33,007 nt of DNA, taken from positions 1-33,007 of the forward strand of contig NZ_BAUV01000045.1 of NCBI RefSeq assembly GCF_000513135.1, read 5' to 3'. Numbering within the stretch: the first letter of the stretch is position 1; the number at the start of each line of letters is the position of its first letter. The notes under the pieces were generated by a model. The model searched no databases. It saw only the letters and a list, made by a program, of their open reading frames with translations, and was not told where the DNA came from. Origin of the DNA: Halalkalibacter akibai JCM 9157 (GTDB taxonomy: Bacteria; Bacillota; Bacilli; Bacillales; Bacillaceae_D). The position numbers and the translations under genes are program-made. Below, in pieces: positions 8,348-16,454 of the stretch.

Positions 8348-8893
8348 ATGGATCATTTATATGAAAAAACAACGAAAACAAAAGACATTTATAAAGGGAA
8401 AATTATTGATTTACATTTGGAGGAAGTCGAGCTTCCAAATGGTAAAATGAGTAGTAGAGAAGTAGTCAAGCATCCTGGAGCAGTTGCCATTATTCCGATC
8501 ACAGAAACAGGAGAGCTTGTGCTTGTCAGGCAGTACCGAAAAGCGCTCGATAAAGTGATTATTGAGATTCCAGCAGGTAAGCTAGAGCCGGGTGAAGATC
8601 CTCTCGAATCAGCTAAAAGAGAATTGGAAGAAGAGACAGGTTATAAAAGTGAGAAATTAGACTTTATTGTTTCGTTTTATACATCACCTGGATTTGCGAA
8701 CGAATTAATTTATATGTATGTAACAGATACCCTTATTAAAGGGGTTAGCCATACAGATGAAGATGAATTTCTTGATGTGTTAGAAGTAAGTCTTGATGAG
8801 GCATTAGAAATGGTTAAAGATCAAAGAATTCATGACGCAAAGACTGCTTACGCGATTCAATATTTACAATTAAGAGAGTTGGGAAAAGCGTGA
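8348..8893 (+). CDS. nudF: ADP-ribose pyrophosphatase (Nudix hydrolase)
   Basis: This 181-residue Nudix enzyme hydrolyses ADP-ribose to AMP and ribose 5-phosphate. The Nudix box is complete: G77, E83, R91, E92, E95, E96 and G98 within GKLEPGEDPLESAKRELEEE. ITETGELVLVRQYRKAL and SFYTSPGFANE are typical of the NudF/YqkG subgroup. The start ATG 8348 follows AGAGGGAGAG. Its TGA stop overlaps the GTG start of the next gene, indicating translational coupling. The divergent mciZ start is 95 bases away. Confidence 0.93.
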   Translation: MDHLYEKTTKTKDIYKGKIIDLHLEEVELPNGKMSSREVVKHPGAVAIIPITETGELVLVRQYRKALDKVIIEIPAGKLEPGEDPLESAKRELEEETGYKSEKLDFIVSFYTSPGFANELIYMYVTDTLIKGVSHTDEDEFLDVLEVSLDEALEMVKDQRIHDAKTAYAIQYLQLRELGKA

Positions 8894-10050
8894 TAGAACA
8901 TTCTAAGTACGTGGTTGATTTGCATATTCATATTGGACGTACTCGTTTAGGAGCGGCAGTTAAAATAACTGCTGCTTCTTCTTTAACATTAAAATCTATT
9001 ATCCATTACGCGAAAGAAATTAAAGGAATAGATATCGTAGGTGTGATTGACTGTCATGTAAGAGAAGTACTATGTGAGATAGAAGACGATATTGCTAACG
9101 GTATTGCAATTGAATTAGAAGATGGGGGGATTAATTACTCAGGAGTGACCTTACTTTTAGGTTCTGAAATTGAGTTGTATGATGAAAATTGTCAAGGGCC
9201 GATTCATGTTTTAGCTTTTTTACCGACCTTGGCAGCGATGCATGAATTTAGTGAGTGGATATCTACAAGAATGAAAAATTCTTCCCTAAGTTCACAAAGA
9301 ATTTATGAGAACGCTCGTGTACTTCAACAAAAAGTTCATGAACTAAAAGGATTGTTTATACCTGCGCATGTTTTTACTCCCTTTAAAAGTTTATATGGTA
9401 AAGGTGTAAAGGAGAGTTTAAAGGAAGTGTTTACTCCAGCTTTAATTGATGCAATAGAATTAGGCTTAAGTAGTGATACACAAATGGCTGACCAAATTGC
9501 AGAATTACACTCCTATCCTTTTATCACTAATTCTGATGCGCATTCATTAGAAAAAATGGCGCGCGAATATCAGATTATAAAAATGATGAACCCAACATTT
9601 AAAGAACTACGATTAGCCCTGAAAGGGGAAAATGGAAGAAGAATTGTCAGCAATTATGGATTAAATCCATTGTTAGGTAAGTACTATGAAACCATTTGTG
9701 CTAAATGTTCGGCTGTTGTGACTCTTCAATGTAGTAATTGTGGTTCAACTAGTATGATTAAAGGGGTGTCAGATCGTTTAAGAGAGTTGGCTTCTAGTAA
9801 ATCAATTGAGGTAGCGCGTCCTCCCTATCAACATCAAATTCCACTAGAATTTATACCTAAATTAGGTAAGAAAACATTAGAAAAATTAAGAGATCATTTT
9901 GGGACTGATATGAATATCATTCATCAAGTAGAAGAAAAGCAGCTACAACAAGTCGTATCTCCAGTCATATCATCAGCTATAGTTGCAGCTAGAAATGGAA
10001 CTCTTTCAATTAAAGCAGGTGGGGGAGGCACTTATGGAAAAGTTGAATAA
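8890..10050 (+). CDS. yqxK: PHP-domain endonuclease Q family protein (YqxK type)
   Basis: The 386-residue protein has an N-terminal PHP metal-dependent phosphoesterase domain (VDLHIHIGRT with H12 and H14, H160, and NSDAH at 214-218). A zinc ribbon follows (C270, C273, C281, C284), and the C-terminal helix-hairpin-helix-like part reads LEFIPKLGKKTLEKLRDHFG. This order fits the TIGR00375/EndoQ family, whose archaeal and some Bacillus members cut DNA 5' of deaminated bases. B. subtilis has YqxK at this locus. The GTG start at 8890 overlaps the nudF stop. Activity on damaged DNA is an inference from the family. Confidence 0.82.
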   Translation: MIEHSKYVVDLHIHIGRTRLGAAVKITAASSLTLKSIIHYAKEIKGIDIVGVIDCHVREVLCEIEDDIANGIAIELEDGGINYSGVTLLLGSEIELYDENCQGPIHVLAFLPTLAAMHEFSEWISTRMKNSSLSSQRIYENARVLQQKVHELKGLFIPAHVFTPFKSLYGKGVKESLKEVFTPALIDAIELGLSSDTQMADQIAELHSYPFITNSDAHSLEKMAREYQIIKMMNPTFKELRLALKGENGRRIVSNYGLNPLLGKYYETICAKCSAVVTLQCSNCGSTSMIKGVSDRLRELASSKSIEVARPPYQHQIPLEFIPKLGKKTLEKLRDHFGTDMNIIHQVEEKQLQQVVSPVISSAIVAARNGTLSIKAGGGGTYGKVE

Positions 10051-10147
10051 AGAGATTACCTGTTTTGTTAAATCTTAAAATGATAGTAGTCATAGATTTC
10101 CAGCTTGTCTCATAGAGTAGACTAAGAGCAAAAGAGGAGGTCTTGGC

Positions 10148-10783
10148 ATGAAATACGGTCTAAGAGAGATGGTCGCAACCCATCTGGAAGAGAATCGGAC
10201 AATATATACTTTTACGACAGTGTTATTTTTAATAGGAATTGTTTTTGGGGCAATTGTTGTTAACAGCTTGAGCTTAACGCAAAAGCATGATCTATATATG
10301 TATTTGAATCAGTTTTTTGGACACGTTCAAGAAGGGGAACTAGCTAATGCTTCGGCCATATTTAGTCAAAGTTTTGCTCATTACGCAAAGTATTTTGGAT
10401 TAATGTGGATTTTAGGTTTGTCCATAATTGGTTTGCCAGTCATATTGGTTCTTCTCTTTTTAAAAGGGGTAGTTGTTGGATTTACGGTTGGTTTTTTAGT
10501 AAACCAAATGGGAATGTCCGGTTTCTTTTTATCTTTCGTCTCAATCATGCCGCAAAATTTTATTCTTGTACCAGCGTTTATTATCGTCGGAACAGCTAGT
10601 ATCTCATTCTGTCTAAAAATGGTTAGGCAGCAATTCATGAAACGAGCGAATTTACCTATATTTCCGCAATTTATGAAATATTCTTTGTTAATCCTCTGTG
10701 TTGGATCTGCTTTAGTATTAGCGTCTGCGTTTGAAGCTTACGTATCTCCCGTTTTAATGAAATGGGTAATTACAACAATGTAA
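10148..10783 (+). CDS. spoIIM: Stage II sporulation protein M
   Basis: A 211-residue integral membrane protein of the SpoIIM family. Several hydrophobic segments are visible (for example VLFLIGIVFGAIVV near residue 25, GLMWILGLSIIGLPVILVLL and a C-terminal LLILCVGSALVLASAF). It is one of the D-M-P membrane proteins that drive septal peptidoglycan degradation and engulfment in sporulation, with SpoIID and SpoIIP. The start ATG 10148 follows AAGAGGAGG. Its place after nudF and yqxK and before fur is the standard Bacillus order. Confidence 0.93.
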   Translation: MKYGLREMVATHLEENRTIYTFTTVLFLIGIVFGAIVVNSLSLTQKHDLYMYLNQFFGHVQEGELANASAIFSQSFAHYAKYFGLMWILGLSIIGLPVILVLLFLKGVVVGFTVGFLVNQMGMSGFFLSFVSIMPQNFILVPAFIIVGTASISFCLKMVRQQFMKRANLPIFPQFMKYSLLILCVGSALVLASAFEAYVSPVLMKWVITTM

Positions 10784-10843
10784 TATAAAAAATAATTATT
10801 ATTTAATAATTAATATAGTGAACTAAACGATATTCATAATCGA

Positions 10844-10872
10844 TTGACACCGTTTTTTTGAATGATTATAAT
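10844..10872 (+). promoter_or_regulatory. Consensus sigma-A promoter of fur
   Basis: A perfect TTGACA (10844-10849) and a perfect TATAAT (10867-10872) are 17 bases apart. Transcription would start near 10879, about 30 bases before the fur ATG. Confidence 0.9.
10857..10871 (+). promoter_or_regulatory. PerR-box-like operator over the fur -10 region
   Basis: TTTGAATGATTATAA matches the 7-1-7 Per box (TTATAAT-N-ATTATAA) at 12 of 14 positions, against about 10 of 14 for a Fur box. It overlaps the -10 element. PerR repression of fur is known in B. subtilis, so the site is plausible here, but no PerR gene is in the window. Confidence 0.55.
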
Positions 10873-10908
10873 AAAAGGAGGTAAAAGGCTTGAGGGGAGG
10901 CATGAACG

Positions 10909-11370
10909 ATGGAGAAACGACTCGAACGAATAAAAAAACACCTGCACTCACAAAGTTATAAACTCACACCGCAACGTGAAGCTACGGTTAGAGTTTTATT
11001 AGAGCATGAGGAAGACCACTTAAGTGCAGAGGATGTTTACCTCCTTGTAAAAGAAAAATCACCTGAGATTGGACTTGCTACTGTTTATCGTACACTTGAA
11101 TTACTCGCTGAGTTAAAAATAGTAGATAAGATAAATTTTGGAGATGGTGTTTCTCGATTTGATTTACGTCAAGAAGGAGCAGCACATTTTCATCACCATT
11201 TAGTCTGTATTGAATGTGGTGCAGTTGACGAAATCCAAGAAGATTTATTAGGGGATGTAGAAGAAATCGTTGAGCGAGATTGGAATTTCAAAATTAAAGA
11301 TCACCGACTGACGTTTCATGGTATCTGTCATCGTTGTCACGATAAACAGACTGAAACAGAAGAAGTTTAA
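10909..11370 (+). CDS. fur: Ferric uptake regulator Fur
   Basis: This 153-residue Fur-family repressor has a winged-helix N-terminal domain, with the signature LTPQREATVRVLLE at residues 19-32 and the recognition region GLATVYRTLELL at 55-66. A metal-binding C-terminal domain follows. The two CxxC pairs (C100, C103, C140, C143) form the structural zinc site, and H93 and H95-H97 belong to the regulatory metal region. The locus next to spoIIM and yqzK supports Fur rather than PerR or Zur. The start ATG 10909 has GAGGGGAGG eight bases upstream. It is monocistronic, with its own promoter and terminator. Confidence 0.95.
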   Translation: MEKRLERIKKHLHSQSYKLTPQREATVRVLLEHEEDHLSAEDVYLLVKEKSPEIGLATVYRTLELLAELKIVDKINFGDGVSRFDLRQEGAAHFHHHLVCIECGAVDEIQEDLLGDVEEIVERDWNFKIKDHRLTFHGICHRCHDKQTETEEV

Positions 11371-11397
11371 AATTCCATGAGCTAATATATGTTAGAA

Positions 11398-11431
11398 AGA
11401 CGCATTGTTTTCCATGCGTCTTTTTCTTTTT
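11398..11431 (+). terminator. Intrinsic terminator of fur
   Basis: AGACGCAT (11398-11405) pairs with ATGCGTCT (11414-11421) around an 8-nt loop, followed by a long T-rich run. Confidence 0.9.
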
Positions 11432-11432
11432 T

Positions 11433-11702
11433 ATAGAAACCTTAAAAAAGGAAGGGTGTCCCTTTTTTAGTAGAGTGTTGATGAGAAGTGGCAGTGGCTC
11501 CGCTCCCTGCATAGAAACCTTAAAAAAGGGGAAGACCGTCCCTTTTTAGTAAGAGCGTAGATGGAGAGGTGGCAGTGGCTCCGCGCGATGCGCGCCTTTC
11601 TGAGAAGAGCACTCAGAAAGGCTTAAGAGCAGGCATCGGCTGCGCTCCCTGCATAGAAACCTTAAAAAAGGGGAAGACCGTCCCTTTTTTAAGGTTTCTA
11701 TG
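11433..11702 (+). repeat. Direct-repeat and hairpin array between fur and yqzK
   Basis: This is the main content of the 409-base gap before yqzK. Three copies of a unit start with ATAGAAACCTTAAAAAAGG at 11433, 11511 and 11653. Each continues as a short GAAG-x-GTCCC motif and a T-run. The first two copies also share AGTGGCAGTGGCTCCGC, and the second and third are joined by CTCCCTGC. The second copy holds two hairpins: CGCGC/GCGCG (11582-11594) and an 11-bp stem, GCCTTTCTGAG with CTCAGAAAGGC (11594-11622). The third copy closes as a perfect 21-bp inverted repeat (11652-11672 with 11682-11702, 9-nt loop). No coding frame fits it. Confidence 0.85.
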
Positions 11703-11779
11703 GTATATTCTCAATAGTTTTTGGCATACCTTGTAGTAAGGGCTTGACTATAGGTAGGTCAAAAGCGGAGGTATGTCCC

Positions 11780-12013
11780 ATGAGGTCTTGGTTTCAGTTG
11801 ACAGTTCAAACATTAAAGGTGTTTCTCTTATTTATGGGATGCACACTTCTCTTCTATTATGGTATTCTATGGGTAAGTAAAGAATATGAAAGTTATCATC
11901 GGTATGATGAGCCTCAAGGCAAGGCTGTTAAAGTTTTTCAGATGGAGACGAGTGATGATCTTTCTACTACTTGGGTTGAACGGTTATTCATGTTTTATCG
12001 AGAAGGTGAATAG
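11780..12013 (+). CDS. yqzK: YqzK family small membrane protein (DUF4227)
   Basis: A 77-residue protein with one membrane span (residues about 9-32, LKVFLLFMGCTLLFYYGIL) followed by KEYESYHRYDEPQGKAVKVF and an acidic C-terminus. It is positioned between fur and xerD exactly like B. subtilis yqzK. Function unknown. The start ATG 11780 has GGAGG eight bases upstream; the longer frame from TTG 11744 lacks a ribosome binding site. The next gene, xerD, begins 29 bases later, so they are probably cotranscribed. Confidence 0.82.
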   Translation: MRSWFQLTVQTLKVFLLFMGCTLLFYYGILWVSKEYESYHRYDEPQGKAVKVFQMETSDDLSTTWVERLFMFYREGE

Positions 12014-12042
12014 CAGCTTGCTTAGAATTAGGAGCGATTAAA

Positions 12043-12933
12043 TTGGTTAATGAAATTAATGAATTCTTACATTACATACAAGTCGAAAGAGGCTTGGCCA
12101 ATAATACAATCGAGTCGTATAAACGTGACTTAATGCAATACGATCTCTATGTAAAGAAAGTTGAAAATATTGATAATCTGAAGAGAATTGATCGCCAGAC
12201 GATTGTTCATTATTTATATTTTCTTAAAGAACAAGGGCGAGCTGAAACGACGATTGCTAGAACGATAGCTGCCATTAGAGCGTTTCATCAATTCGCTTTA
12301 AGAGAGAGATTAACAGATCAAGATCCTTCTGTGCACTTAGATATTCCCAAAAGAACGAAGCGTCTTCCTAAAGTGCTATCGATGCAAGAGGTGGAAGCAT
12401 TGTTAGAAGCTCCCACTGGGAATGAGCCTATTTCAATCCGTAATCGTGCAATGCTAGAAACCCTTTATGCTACGGGGATGCGGGTTTCAGAATTAATTAA
12501 CTTGACAATGACGGATACACATTTGTCGATGGGATTTGTTCGGTGTATAGGTAAAGGAAATAAAGAGAGAATTATTCCTTTAGGTGGAGAAGCATCACGT
12601 ACCATTCAGAAATATCTTGAGGACGGTCGCTTATCCCTAATGAAGAAACAACGTCATGATATGTTATTTGTTAATCATCATGGAAAGCCGTTGTCAAGGC
12701 AAGGGTTCTGGAAAATTCTCAAGCAGTTAGCAGAGAAAGCCAATATTCAAAAGCCGCTAACTCCGCATACCTTAAGACACTCTTTTGCTACTCATTTACT
12801 AGAAAATGGAGCTGATTTAAGAGCTGTACAAGAAATGTTGGGTCATGTGGATATATCGACAACTCAAATATATACTCATGTAACAAAAGCAAGAATGAAA
12901 GATGTCTATGCTCAATTTCACCCACGAGCATAG
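12043..12933 (+). CDS. xerD: Site-specific tyrosine recombinase XerD
   Basis: This 296-residue tyrosine recombinase, with XerC, resolves chromosome dimers at dif during division. The N-terminal core-binding domain spans residues 1-85. The catalytic set is complete: R147, K171, H242, R245, H268 and Y277, within ATGMRVSEL, GKGNKERIIPL, HTLRHSFATHLLENG and LGHVDISTTQIYTHV. The start is TTG 12043 after TTAGGAGCG; there is no in-frame ATG nearby. Its place ahead of deoB and punA is the usual Bacillus order. No dif site is recognisable in the window. Confidence 0.95.
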   Translation: MVNEINEFLHYIQVERGLANNTIESYKRDLMQYDLYVKKVENIDNLKRIDRQTIVHYLYFLKEQGRAETTIARTIAAIRAFHQFALRERLTDQDPSVHLDIPKRTKRLPKVLSMQEVEALLEAPTGNEPISIRNRAMLETLYATGMRVSELINLTMTDTHLSMGFVRCIGKGNKERIIPLGGEASRTIQKYLEDGRLSLMKKQRHDMLFVNHHGKPLSRQGFWKILKQLAEKANIQKPLTPHTLRHSFATHLLENGADLRAVQEMLGHVDISTTQIYTHVTKARMKDVYAQFHPRA

Positions 12934-12951
12934 CATTTTTATGCCTATTAA

Positions 12952-12969
12952 AGAAGTCAGACTTCTGAC
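12952..12969 (+). repeat. Overlapping dyads between xerD and deoB
   Basis: AGAAGTC-A-GACTTCT (12952-12966) and GTCAGA-CT-TCTGAC (12956-12969) overlap, so the two hairpins are mutually exclusive. No T-run follows. They lie 66 bases before the deoB start. Confidence 0.4.
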
Positions 12970-13034
12970 AACTTAAGAACAATCAATTAATATATGATCT
13001 AGGGCATAATATGAAAAAAAGGAGGAATTAGTCA

Positions 13035-14216
13035 GTGACTACGTTTCGTTTTGAACGTGTTTTTTTAATTGTGATGGATTCAGTGGGGATAGGAGAAGCT
13101 CCGGATGCAGCGGAGTTTGGAGATGAAGGTTCTCATACGCTAAAACATATTGCTGAAAAGATGGACGGCCTAACGATGCCGAATATGGAGAAATTAGGAT
13201 TAAGTCATATTCGTGAAATTCCCGGTGTAAAAAAAGTGAGCGAGCCACTTGCTCATTTTGGCATTATGCAAGAAGCTTCAAGTGGCAAAGACACGATGAC
13301 AGGACATTGGGAACTGATGGGCTTACATATTAAGGAGCCATTCCGGGTTTTCCCAAATGGTTTCCCGCCTGAGCTGGTTCAGGAGTTAGAAGAACAGTGG
13401 GGCCGAAAAATGATTGGTAATAAGGTAGCTTCAGGTACGGAAATTTTAGACGAACTGGCAGCTGAGCATGTTAGAACTGGAGATCTAATTGTTTATACTT
13501 CAGCTGATTCAGTTCTTCAAATTGCAGCTCATGAAGATATCGTTCCAATAGAAGAATTGTATGATATTTGTGAAAAAGCCCGGAAGCTAACACTAGACCC
13601 TAAATACATGGTTGGCCGGATTATTGCTCGTCCTTTCATTGGAGAAGAGGGTAACTGGAAGCGAACACCTAATCGACATGATTATGCGTTAAAGCCTTTT
13701 GAACGTACTGTAATGAACGAATTGGTCGATAATGGCATTGATTCAATTGCTATTGGAAAGATTTCTGATATTTATGATGGTGAAGGAATTACAGAAGCGA
13801 TTCGAACGGTTTCAAATGATGACGGGATGGAGAAGTTAGTAGAAACCATCAGAAAGTCTTTTACTGGCCTTAGCTTTTTAAATCTAGTTGATTTTGATGC
13901 TGTATTTGGACACAGACGTGATCCGATTGGTTACGGACAAGCGCTGGAACAATTTGATAAACAATTAAAACAGGTATTAGAAGAGCTTGGCGAGAAAGAT
14001 TTACTAATCATTACTGCAGACCATGGAAATGATCCAACCCATCCAGGTACAGATCATACGAGAGAATATGTTCCGTTGATTGTTTATAATAAGCTTCAAT
14101 CTGATGCAAAAGATTTAGGTGTAAGACAAACTTTTGCTGATGTGGGAGCGACAATTGCGGATAATTTTAAAGTGGCGTTACCGAAGTTTGGAAAAAGTTT
14201 CTTACAAGATTTATAG
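13035..14216 (+). CDS. deoB: Phosphopentomutase
   Basis: The 393-residue enzyme interconverts ribose (or deoxyribose) 1- and 5-phosphate, feeding nucleoside sugars into central metabolism. Alkaline-phosphatase superfamily metal sites are visible: [13 protein letters not shown] with D15, the phosphorylated-threonine loop [12 protein letters not shown] around T87, and [16 protein letters not shown] near the C-terminus. The start is GTG 13035 after AAAGGAGG. The stop TAG overlaps the AGGAGGG ribosome binding site of punA, which indicates an operon. Also named drm in Bacillus. Confidence 0.96.
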   Translation: MTTFRFERVFLIVMDSVGIGEAPDAAEFGDEGSHTLKHIAEKMDGLTMPNMEKLGLSHIREIPGVKKVSEPLAHFGIMQEASSGKDTMTGHWELMGLHIKEPFRVFPNGFPPELVQELEEQWGRKMIGNKVASGTEILDELAAEHVRTGDLIVYTSADSVLQIAAHEDIVPIEELYDICEKARKLTLDPKYMVGRIIARPFIGEEGNWKRTPNRHDYALKPFERTVMNELVDNGIDSIAIGKISDIYDGEGITEAIRTVSNDDGMEKLVETIRKSFTGLSFLNLVDFDAVFGHRRDPIGYGQALEQFDKQLKQVLEELGEKDLLIITADHGNDPTHPGTDHTREYVPLIVYNKLQSDAKDLGVRQTFADVGATIADNFKVALPKFGKSFLQDL

Positions 14217-14227
14217 GAGGGATTTTG

Positions 14228-15046
14228 ATGGCAGATAAACAATTAATACAACAAACAGCAGATTTTTTAAAAACAAAGATGAATGAGGGGCCTTCAATTG
14301 GTTTAATTTTAGGATCAGGACTTGGGGTCTTAGCAGATGAAATTGAAAATCCAGTGAAAGTTCGCTATGAAGATATTCCGAATTTCCCAGTGTCAACTGT
14401 CGCAGGACATGCTGGTCAACTTGTATTTGGGACATTAGAAGGGAAACAAGTAGTAGCTATGCAAGGTCGCTTTCATTATTATGAGGGCTATAGTATGGAT
14501 GTGGTGACATTTCCAGTACGTGTGATGAAGGCTATAGGTGTTAATCAAATCGTTGTAACCAATGCAGCTGGTGGAGTAAACGAAAGCTTTGAAGCTGGTC
14601 ATTTAATGATTATTAACGACCATATAAATAATATGGGCGATAGTCCATTAATTGGACCTAATGACGAGACAATGGGAGTTCGCTTTCCAGACATGTCTAA
14701 TGTGTATTCAGAGCGTTTACGCAAGTTAGCACGCGAAAAAGCAGAAAGCTTAGGGATTGACATTCAAGAAGGCGTTTATGTCGGGAACACTGGACCAGCT
14801 TATGAGACTCCAGCTGAAGTAAGGATGCTTCGGACCTTAGGAGCTGACGCGGTTGGTATGTCCACTGTTCCAGAAGTCATGGTTGCTCGTCATGCTGGGC
14901 TTGAGGTTTTAGGAATCTCTTGTATATCAAATATGGCTGCAGGAATCCTACCACAGCCTTTAACACATGATGAGGTTATGGAAACAACAGAACGTGTGAA
15001 AGCGGACTTCTTAGGAGTAATTAAAGCGATTGTCAAAGAGATGTAA
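14228..15046 (+). CDS. punA: Purine-nucleoside phosphorylase
   Basis: A 272-residue trimeric-type purine-nucleoside phosphorylase (PunA/PupG group), which splits guanosine and inosine with phosphate. Motifs seen are LILGSGLGVLADE near residue 25, PVSTVAGHAGQLVFG, the GRFHYYEGY segment, TNAAGGVN and GNTGPAYETPAEVRM. The start ATG 14228 follows AGGAGGG. Its product ribose 1-phosphate is the substrate of the upstream DeoB. Confidence 0.95.
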   Translation: MADKQLIQQTADFLKTKMNEGPSIGLILGSGLGVLADEIENPVKVRYEDIPNFPVSTVAGHAGQLVFGTLEGKQVVAMQGRFHYYEGYSMDVVTFPVRVMKAIGVNQIVVTNAAGGVNESFEAGHLMIINDHINNMGDSPLIGPNDETMGVRFPDMSNVYSERLRKLAREKAESLGIDIQEGVYVGNTGPAYETPAEVRMLRTLGADAVGMSTVPEVMVARHAGLEVLGISCISNMAAGILPQPLTHDEVMETTERVKADFLGVIKAIVKEM

Positions 15047-15094
15047 GAGCTAATACATAGAAGCGGAATTGGCGAAAAGGGGAGTGACGCAATG

Positions 15095-16396
15095 ATGCGC
15101 ATGGTTGACCTAATTGAAAAAAAAAGAGATGGTCTAGAGCTAACGAAAGAGGAAATTCGCTTTATTATTAAAGGCTATACAAAAGGTGATATCCCTGATT
15201 ATCAAATTTCGGCCTTAGCAATGGCAATCTTCTTTCAAGATATGACGACGAGTGAGCGTGCTGAGTTAACTATGGCAATGGTTGAATCAGGCGATCAAAT
15301 TGATTTATCTGCGGTTCAAGGAGTTAAAGTTGATAAGCATTCAACAGGAGGGGTAGGCGATAAAACAACGATCGCTCTTGCCCCGCTCGTAGCAGCTTTA
15401 GGGGTTCCAGTTGCTAAAATGTCAGGTCGAGGACTTGGGCATACGGGCGGAACGATTGATAAACTAGAAGCCATTCCTGGTTTTTCTGTTGAAATTGATA
15501 CGAAACAGTTTACTGAATTAGTCAATAAAAATAAACTGGCTGTAGTTGGTCAAACAGGGAATTTAACTCCTGCAGATAAAAAGCTCTATGCTCTTCGTGA
15601 TGTAACAGCAACCGTTAATTCTATTCCTTTGATTGCAAGCTCTATTATGAGCAAGAAAATTGCCTCAGGTGCGGACGCTATTGTATTAGACGTTAAAACA
15701 GGCTCGGGTGCTTTTATGAAAGAATTAGATCAATCAAAGCAATTAGCTGAAGCTATGGTAGAAATTGGGAAAAATTTAGGGAGAGAGACAATGGCCATCA
15801 TTTCTGATATGAATCAACCACTAGGTCGAGCAATCGGAAATGCGCTTGAAGTGAAAGAAGCCATTCAGATGCTCAGAGGAGAAGGACCTGAGGATTTAAA
15901 AGAGCTTTGTTTAACTCTCGGAAGTCAAATGGTATTTTTGGCGAAGCAAGCAATCTCTATTGAGGAAGCACGTTCAAAGCTTGAAGCAGTGATTGCAAAT
16001 GGTGAGGCTCTAGAAGTGCTTAAAACTTTTATAACTTCTCAAAATGGAGATGCATCTATTGTTGACAACCCTGATAGGTTACCTTCTGCTAAATATCTAA
16101 TCGAGGTTACAGCGAATGAAACAGGGACAGTATCTACCATTGTTGCTGATAAGATTGGAACGGCAGCAATGCTTCTTGGTGCAGGTCGTGCTACAAAGGA
16201 TTCGACAATTGATTTAGCTGTCGGGATTGTCTTAAACAAGAAAATAGGAGATTCCGTGAAGAAAGGGGAGTCTCTTGCCACTCTCCATTCAAACTCGCAA
16301 GAAGCACAACAAGTGGTAGAAATGGTGTTAGCCGCTTACTCGATTTCGGATCAAGTAGTAATGAAACCAACATTAATCTATGAAGAAATCCATTAA
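15095..16396 (+). CDS. pdp: Pyrimidine-nucleoside phosphorylase
   Basis: A 433-residue enzyme that phosphorolyses thymidine, deoxyuridine and uridine. The family signature [16 protein letters not shown] is intact, as is the phosphate-binding [15 protein letters not shown]. The protein closely follows the three-domain Bacillus Pdp, ending in a short swivelling domain ([19 protein letters not shown]). Three ATGs occur at 15092, 15095 and 15101. The Bacillus enzyme begins MRMVD, which favours 15095, while the spacing from AAGGGGAG allows 15092. With deoB and punA it completes a nucleoside salvage and catabolism unit. Confidence 0.95.
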   Translation: MRMVDLIEKKRDGLELTKEEIRFIIKGYTKGDIPDYQISALAMAIFFQDMTTSERAELTMAMVESGDQIDLSAVQGVKVDKHSTGGVGDKTTIALAPLVAALGVPVAKMSGRGLGHTGGTIDKLEAIPGFSVEIDTKQFTELVNKNKLAVVGQTGNLTPADKKLYALRDVTATVNSIPLIASSIMSKKIASGADAIVLDVKTGSGAFMKELDQSKQLAEAMVEIGKNLGRETMAIISDMNQPLGRAIGNALEVKEAIQMLRGEGPEDLKELCLTLGSQMVFLAKQAISIEEARSKLEAVIANGEALEVLKTFITSQNGDASIVDNPDRLPSAKYLIEVTANETGTVSTIVADKIGTAAMLLGAGRATKDSTIDLAVGIVLNKKIGDSVKKGESLATLHSNSQEAQQVVEMVLAAYSISDQVVMKPTLIYEEIH

Positions 16397-16405
16397 AATT
16401 AGGGA

Positions 16406-16448
16406 AGCCTGTAGCCAAGAGAAAACTTGGCTACAGGCTAGCTTTTTA
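16406..16448. terminator. Strong terminator of pdp, shared with the convergent permease gene
   Basis: A perfect 14-bp stem (16406-16419 with 16426-16439) around AGAAAA, followed by TTTTT on the plus strand. It lies between convergent stops at 16396 and 16455. Confidence 0.9.
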
Positions 16449-16454
16449 TGTTTG

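Noticed and set aside
8253-8381. 43-residue N-terminal extension of mciZ
   Set aside because: It would overlap the nudF start and translation signals; ATG 8252 has AGAAAGGACG upstream and matches the MciZ N-terminus.
10890-10980. Leader peptide frame (TTG after AAAGGAGG) overlapping the start of fur
   Set aside because: The AAAGGAGG lies at or before the expected transcription start from the TATAAT box, so it would not be in the mRNA.
11433-11702. CRISPR array
   Set aside because: Only three copies, unequal spacing (78 and 142 bases), shared sequence in the spacers and no cas genes nearby.
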